Part shown: positions 59,812 to 64,000 of the stretch, piece after piece
How positions within the stretch are numbered: position 1 is the first letter of the stretch
Layout of the letters: each line of letters begins with the position of its first letter
Origin: Streptomyces noursei
GTDB taxonomy: Bacteria; Actinomycetota; Actinomycetes; Streptomycetales; Streptomycetaceae
Length of the DNA: 64,000 bases
NCBI RefSeq assembly: GCF_001646665.1
Contig: NZ_LWBU01000091.1
Location: 229,654-293,653 of the forward strand
Direction of reading: 5' to 3'
Translations under genes and position numbers: made by a program
The notes under the pieces: model-generated
The model's database searches: none
The model's input: the letters and a program-made list of their open reading frames with translations, nothing else
What the model was told of the DNA's origin: nothing

Positions 59812-61077
59812 ATGAAGACAGGGTTCAAGCGCGCCACCGTTCCTCTCGCTCTCCTCACTCTCACCGCGCTCACCGCGGCCGGCTGCAACAGCGGCGACAG
59901 CGGTTCGGCAGCGAACAAGGTCACCGTCTGGATGTATCCGGTGATCATGGATCCGAAGGCCAATGCCGCGTACTGGGACGGCATCGAGAAGGGCTTCGAA
60001 GCGGCCCAGAAGAACCTCGATCTCACCATCGAGCAGCTGCCCTGGGAGAACCGGGACCAGAAGCTGGCCACCGCCTTCGGCAGCGGCAAGGGCCCCGACG
60101 TGGTGCTGCTCGGCCCGGACCAGATCCCCCAGTTCCAGGCGAACGGCGCCGTGCAGCCGGTCGACCGGGCCATCGAGAAGTCGCGGAGCGCGTTCCGCCC
60201 CGCCGCCCTGGAGGCGATGACCCAGGACGGCAAGGTCTACGCGGCTCCGATCTACCACACGGTGACCAGCACGCTCTACAACAAGAAGCTGCTGGACAAG
60301 GCGGGGATAAAGGAGCCTCCCACCACCTGGGACGCCCTGAGGGCCGCAGCCCCGAAGCTGAAGCAGGCAGGCGTCGCCACCCTCGACTACTCGGCGAGCA
60401 ACGAGGCCTCCCTCAACATGAGCTTCTATCCGCTGCTGTGGCAGGCGGGGGGCCGGGTCTTCGACGAGAGCGGCAAGAAGACCGCGTTCAACAGCCCGGA
60501 GGGCGTCGAGGCGCTCACCTTCCTCGTCGACCTCTACAAGAGCGGCTCCGTGCCCCGGTCCGCGCTGACCAACGCCAACCTGTTCACCGACCACGCGCTG
60601 GGCAAGGAGCAGGTGGCGATGGGTTACACCAACACGCCCTCCGACGCGGCGCTCGCCGAGAAGACCTGGGGCAAGGGCAATGTGATCGTCGGCCCCGCCC
60701 TCGCCGGGCCCAAGAAGCAGGTCTGCTTCGGCATGCCGGGCGGCCTGGGGATCAACGCGCGGACGAAGAACCTGGCGGGGGCGGAGAAGTTCGTCGCCTA
60801 CATGACCGAGCCCGCGCAGATCGCGTCCATGGGCAGGGCGGGCGGGTTCTTCTCCCCGCGCACGGACGTCTCGGTCCCCCACGAGAGTGCCTTCGCGAAG
60901 GAGTACGAGGCGGCCCTGGCCCACACGTTCCCAGGAGAGCCGCACCCCGCGGCGCGCCAGCTGATGGCGCTCGTCACACCGGAGATCCAGGCCGCGCTGA
61001 CCGGCAAGAAGACTCCTGAGCAGGCGCTGGAGGCAGCGGCCAAGGAGGGCGACGACCTGCTGGCGCGGCAGCGTTGA
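59812..61077 (+). CDS. Extracellular sugar-binding lipoprotein of an ABC importer
   Basis: A 421-residue lipoprotein. Basic start, hydrophobic stretch, then TAAGC with the lipid-attached Cys25. The mature part has the family-1 solute-binding fold: VTVWMYPVIMDPKANAAYWDG, GPDVVLLGPDQIPQFQANGAV, the substrate groove GKVYAAPIYHTVTSTLYNK and GGLGINARTKN near the C-terminus. An AGGAGGC-like site precedes the ATG. It captures an unidentified oligo- or monosaccharide for the two permeases downstream, coupled by a 4-base overlap. Confidence 0.92.
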   Translation: MKTGFKRATVPLALLTLTALTAAGCNSGDSGSAANKVTVWMYPVIMDPKANAAYWDGIEKGFEAAQKNLDLTIEQLPWENRDQKLATAFGSGKGPDVVLLGPDQIPQFQANGAVQPVDRAIEKSRSAFRPAALEAMTQDGKVYAAPIYHTVTSTLYNKKLLDKAGIKEPPTTWDALRAAAPKLKQAGVATLDYSASNEASLNMSFYPLLWQAGGRVFDESGKKTAFNSPEGVEALTFLVDLYKSGSVPRSALTNANLFTDHALGKEQVAMGYTNTPSDAALAEKTWGKGNVIVGPALAGPKKQVCFGMPGGLGINARTKNLAGAEKFVAYMTEPAQIASMGRAGGFFSPRTDVSVPHESAFAKEYEAALAHTFPGEPHPAARQLMALVTPEIQAALTGKKTPEQALEAAAKEGDDLLARQR

Positions 61078-62261
61078 GCAAGGTCGAGCCGCGCGAGGCG
61101 TCCCCCGACGAGCCGGAGCCCTCGAAGGCCGGCACCCCCACGTGGCGGGGCGCCACGGCGCGCCCCCCGACGCCGGACGGTTCCCCGCCGGGCACGGGCG
61201 CGGCACCCGCAGCCCTGGCGGGCGCCGCGCCGGAGGCCGCGCCGGGCGCCCTGGCGGGGACGCCGCCGGGCACCGGCGCGGTGGACGGCCGCCCCCGTCC
61301 GGGCGCCCCGCCCGGCGGTGTCGCCGGCCCCGGTGCCCCGCCGGGCGCGGGTGCCCGCCCGGCGGGCGGGGCGCGAGGGGGTGGCCGGCGCAGTCCCGTG
61401 CGGCGGCGGGAGGCCCTGGTGGGGCTGGCGTTCGTGGCGCCGATGCTCGTGCTGTTCCTGGTGTTCCGGTTCGGTCCCACGCTGGGTGCCGCGTTCCTGT
61501 CCCTCACCGACTACCGGCTCAGCGGCGAGTGGACGTTCATCGGCGCGGGCAACTACACCCGGCTCCTCCAGGACGACCTGTTCTGGGAGAGCCTCGGCGT
61601 CACCGCCGTCTACACCGCGCTGTACGTGCCGATGACCGTGCTGCTCGCCCTCGGCACGGCCGTGCTGCTGCACCGCACGCTCTGGCTGCGCGGCTTCTTC
61701 CGCGGCCTGTTCTTCCTCCCGTACGTCACGAGCATCGTGCTGGCCGCGGTCATCTGGAAGTGGATCTACGAGGTGGAGGACGGACTGATCAACGCGGCCC
61801 TCGGTGTCCTCGGCGCCGGCCCGGTCGACTTCCTCGGCGACGAGTCCCTCGTCCTGCCGTCCATCGCCGCGGCCTCCGCCTGGAAGGGCTTCGGGTACTC
61901 GATGCTGATCCTCCTCGCCGGGCTCCAGTCCATCCCGCGCGAGGTCGCCGAAGCGGCCACCATCGACGGCGCGAGCGCCTGGCAGCGCTTCCGCTGGGTG
62001 ACGCTGCCCCTGTTGCGGCCCGTCCTGTTCTTCGTCCTCGTCATCGAGGCCATCCAGGCCTTCCAGGTGTTCGACGCGATGTACGTGATGACGGCCGGCG
62101 GCCCGGTGCGGGCCAGCTACTCGCTCGTGTACTTCCTCTACGACTCGGGCTTCAAGTTCTTCGACTTCGGCTACGCGAGCGCGCTGGGTCTGGTGCTCTT
62201 CCTGATCGTCCTCGTCTTCTCGCTCATCCAGCGGCGGCTCATCGGAAGGGAGGAGGACTGA
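61074..62261 (+). CDS. ABC sugar permease (MalF/LacF type) with long N-terminal extension
   Basis: A 395-residue inner-membrane permease starting with TTG (overlap TTGA with the binding-protein stop). Residues 1-108 form a Pro/Gly/Ala extension with repeats of PPGTGA and GAPPG type, not normal for MalF proteins (usually under 30 residues before helix 1). Six membrane helices follow (first at about 115), and the EAA loop reads EAATIDGASAWQRF. No ATPase gene is in the operon, so a shared MsiK-type ATPase is expected. A later start, for example near 61390, would remove the extension but breaks the overlap. Confidence 0.88.
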   Translation: MSKVEPREASPDEPEPSKAGTPTWRGATARPPTPDGSPPGTGAAPAALAGAAPEAAPGALAGTPPGTGAVDGRPRPGAPPGGVAGPGAPPGAGARPAGGARGGGRRSPVRRREALVGLAFVAPMLVLFLVFRFGPTLGAAFLSLTDYRLSGEWTFIGAGNYTRLLQDDLFWESLGVTAVYTALYVPMTVLLALGTAVLLHRTLWLRGFFRGLFFLPYVTSIVLAAVIWKWIYEVEDGLINAALGVLGAGPVDFLGDESLVLPSIAAASAWKGFGYSMLILLAGLQSIPREVAEAATIDGASAWQRFRWVTLPLLRPVLFFVLVIEAIQAFQVFDAMYVMTAGGPVRASYSLVYFLYDSGFKFFDFGYASALGLVLFLIVLVFSLIQRRLIGREED

Positions 62262-63064
62262 TGGCGCGGCTGAGGCTGCCGGTCCTGCTGGTCCTGGTCG
62301 CGTTCGTGACCGTCACCCCCTTCGTGGTCATGGTGCTGGTGGCGTTCGCGCCACCCGGCGGCCGTACGCTGCCGGGCGCCTTCGACGTCACCCGGGCGTC
62401 CCTGCGCAACTTCACCGACGTCCTGCAGAGCGCGGACATCACCCGCTGGGCGCTCAACTCGCTCGTCTACTCGCTGGTGTCGGTGCTGCTCATCCTGCTG
62501 TTCGCGTCGATGGCCGGGTACGCGTTCGCCAAGAAGCGCTTCCCCGGGCGCGAGGTGCTGTTCTGGGCGTTCCTGGCGACCCTGATGGTGCCGTTCCAGG
62601 CCACCCTCATCCCGTACTACATCCTCGTCTCCGAGATGGGTGGCGTGGACACGTACTGGGGTCTGATCGTGCCGACGCTGGCGAACTCGCAGGCGGTCTT
62701 CCTGATGCGGCAGTTCATCGTCCAGCTGCCCGACGAGCTGTTCGAGGCGGCGAAGATCGACGGGGCGTCGGAGTGGCGCGTCTTCACCACGGTGGTGCTG
62801 CCGCTGATCCGGCCGGTGCTCGCCACTCTCGGGGTGTTCGTCTTCCTCTGGCACTGGAACGACTTCCTGTGGCCCCTGGTCATCGGCCAGTCCGAGGCGA
62901 TGCGGACGCTCACGGTCGGGCTGGCCACACTGGAGGGCGAGAACGTGACGATCAACCAGATCATGGCCGGCGCCACGATCACCGTCATCCCGTGCCTGCT
63001 GGTCTTCGGGCTGCTCCAGCGCTACTTGACCGACTCCATCGCCACCAGCGGCCTGAAGTCCTGA
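62261..63064 (+). CDS. ABC sugar permease (MalG/LacG type)
   Basis: A 267-residue permease with six predicted helices and the EAA loop EAAKIDGASEWRVFTTVVLP. The ATG overlaps the upstream stop by one base and has GGAGG 5-7 bases before it. It forms the importer channel with the MalF-type partner. Confidence 0.93.
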   Translation: MARLRLPVLLVLVAFVTVTPFVVMVLVAFAPPGGRTLPGAFDVTRASLRNFTDVLQSADITRWALNSLVYSLVSVLLILLFASMAGYAFAKKRFPGREVLFWAFLATLMVPFQATLIPYYILVSEMGGVDTYWGLIVPTLANSQAVFLMRQFIVQLPDELFEAAKIDGASEWRVFTTVVLPLIRPVLATLGVFVFLWHWNDFLWPLVIGQSEAMRTLTVGLATLEGENVTINQIMAGATITVIPCLLVFGLLQRYLTDSIATSGLKS

Positions 63065-63817
63065 CCACCAGCACCGTCACCACCGGCCGCCCCGCGCCGC
63101 GACCGGCCCGCACGCCCGCCCGCCCGGTGACCCGTCACCGCACGGGCCCGGGCGCGCGGCCGGACCGGGCCGGGGCAGCGGTCGGTCCGGGGCCGGACCG
63201 GCCGCCGTTCCCCGAGCGCGCCGGCCACGACGCTCGGCGCCCGGAGGGCATCGCCCCGGACGGCATCGTCCCGGATGGCTGGTCGCCCCGACTCCGTCCG
63301 CGTATGGGTACGGGACGCCCTGCCGGCCGGACGGTGCGTCGTCCCGCCGGTTCGTCGCCGTGCACTCGGGGGCGTTTCACGGCCGACGAGAGCGCGGGAT
63401 GATACGTCACTCGCGGAGCGGCCGATATTGATGTGTACCGGCCCACATTTTTTCCTCACACCTCCCCCACCGACGCCTGTCGGCGCACCCCGACCGGCCG
63501 GCAGGCCGCGACAACCCCCGTGAAACCCGGCCCCACGAGCCCTCGGGCACATCCCGCGAAGCCGCATCCCCTGGCCGGACACCATCCGGAATACAAGCCT
63601 CCGAGTTACTCCCAAGTATCTCCGTCGGCGTCGCAAGCGATCTTTCCGTCAAAAATTGGCGCCATGTCACCCGTGAACCGGGCAAACCAGCAAGTCAGCG
63701 GACGGAGGTGTCAATTCCACTTTGACTCCCCCTTAGCGACCTCCAAGACTGCGCCTCCGACCACCCGACACGTGTGGGGAACCGCGTGCGGGATCCAACA
63801 GGGGGACCGAAAGCAGC
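63065..63817. other. Long intergenic region between ABC operon and secreted-protein gene
   Basis: 753 bases without a credible gene. It holds GGTGAC-CC-GTCACC (63126-63139), an operator-like dyad, and two 15-base tandem copies of GGCATCGCCCCGGAC type near 63248-63277. The second half falls well below the average GC, with a T-rich patch near 63451-63458. TTGACT (63722-63727) with AAGACT 17 bases later is a weak candidate promoter for the next gene. The long 5' stretch could hold a regulatory RNA, but no known riboswitch was recognised. Confidence 0.55.
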
Positions 63818-64000
63818 ATGAAGATCAGCAACGTGAACTCCGCTCGTGTGCGGAGGGCTGTCACCCGGGGGTTTGTGACCGCGACGGCGCTCGCTTCCGT
63901 CACGGCGGTTGCCGCGCCGCATGCGGCCGTGGCGGCTCCGCCGGCCGCACCGGCCGCGGCGGCCGGGATCGGCACGACCGACACGCAGCGTGTCGACGCC
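63818..64000 (+). CDS. Secreted protein (partial, signal peptide visible)
   Basis: Only 61 residues are inside the window. MKISNVNSARVRRAVTRGF is the positively charged part; the hydrophobic ALASVTAVAAP segment and an AVAA-type cleavage site follow, a Sec signal peptide of about 38-40 residues. The mature start is Ala/Pro-rich, then GIGTTDTQRVDA. The ATG lacks a strong ribosome site. The function lies beyond the window; a peptidase, hydrolase or cell-wall protein are all possible. Confidence 0.75.
   Translation, partial: MKISNVNSARVRRAVTRGFVTATALASVTAVAAPHAAVAAPPAAPAAAAGIGTTDTQRVDA

Noticed and set aside
63248..63277. Two tandem 15-base copies as a CRISPR-like or iteron array.
   Set aside because: Only two imperfect GC-rich copies with no regular spacer; more likely chance or slippage.
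1..64000. tRNA, rRNA, CRISPR, insertion sequence or integrase genes.
   Set aside because: Looked for by motif and repeat reading; none was seen. A short or divergent tRNA could be missed without a covariance search.

Overview
The window is from a high-GC actinomycete, almost certainly Streptomyces or a close relative. Overall GC is about 70-73%, GTG/TTG starts and 4-base start/stop overlaps are frequent, and there is an XRE/DUF397/ATPase regulatory trio, a SepF paralogue, a Pnkp-Hen1 RNA-repair pair and sugar ABC permeases with no linked ATPase gene. No rRNA, tRNA, CRISPR array, transposase or integrase was found.

Bases 1-29,848 form one accessory region of defence-type genes. It opens with the start of a leftward DUF4357/McrB-like gene (cut by the window edge). 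Rightward genes follow: an unknown 229-aa protein, a Ser/Thr kinase, a DISARM DrmD-like SNF2 helicase and a 1,726-aa adenine-type DNA methyltransferase with a lower-GC C-terminal part. A hairpin and an XRE/DUF397/ATPase regulatory cassette separate these from an EACC1-type protein coupled to a caspase-SF1 helicase fusion. Next come a leftward T4 beta-like protein, an AAA ATPase/Toprim pair, a 2,322-aa DUF1998 helicase with a nuclease-like tail, and a UvrD helicase with a RelE/ParE-like N-terminus. Three blocks are translationally coupled inside themselves. No complete textbook DISARM, BREX or Druantia set is present, so this is either several stacked systems or an uncharacterised composite.

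Bases 30,177-38,035 carry a leftward gene set for trans-4-hydroxyproline catabolism (GntR regulator, epimerase, DHDPS-family deaminase, three-part FAD/2Fe-2S dehydrogenase) beside a secreted M9 collagenase. A related sequence motif lies in both upstream regions, suggesting that collagen breakdown and hydroxyproline use are linked.

Bases 38,222-46,082 hold a CoA-dependent aromatic-acid cluster: a benzoate/2-aminobenzoate-type CoA ligase, a PaaX-family regulator, a fused anthraniloyl/salicylyl-CoA monooxygenase-reductase, enoyl-CoA hydratase, acyl-CoA dehydrogenase and a RidA-family deaminase.

Bases 46,182-59,481 are mostly housekeeping or conserved Streptomyces genes: an ATP-binding regulator with poly-C tracts, an APC permease, ornithine carbamoyltransferase, arginine deiminase, Pnkp and Hen1, an LLM flavin oxidoreductase, DUF6099, a MazG-like protein with an AAA ATPase, and SepF. 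Bases 59,732-63,064 carry a sugar-type ABC importer under a strong promoter overlapped by two dyads. After a 753-bp gap the window ends in the start of a secreted-protein gene.
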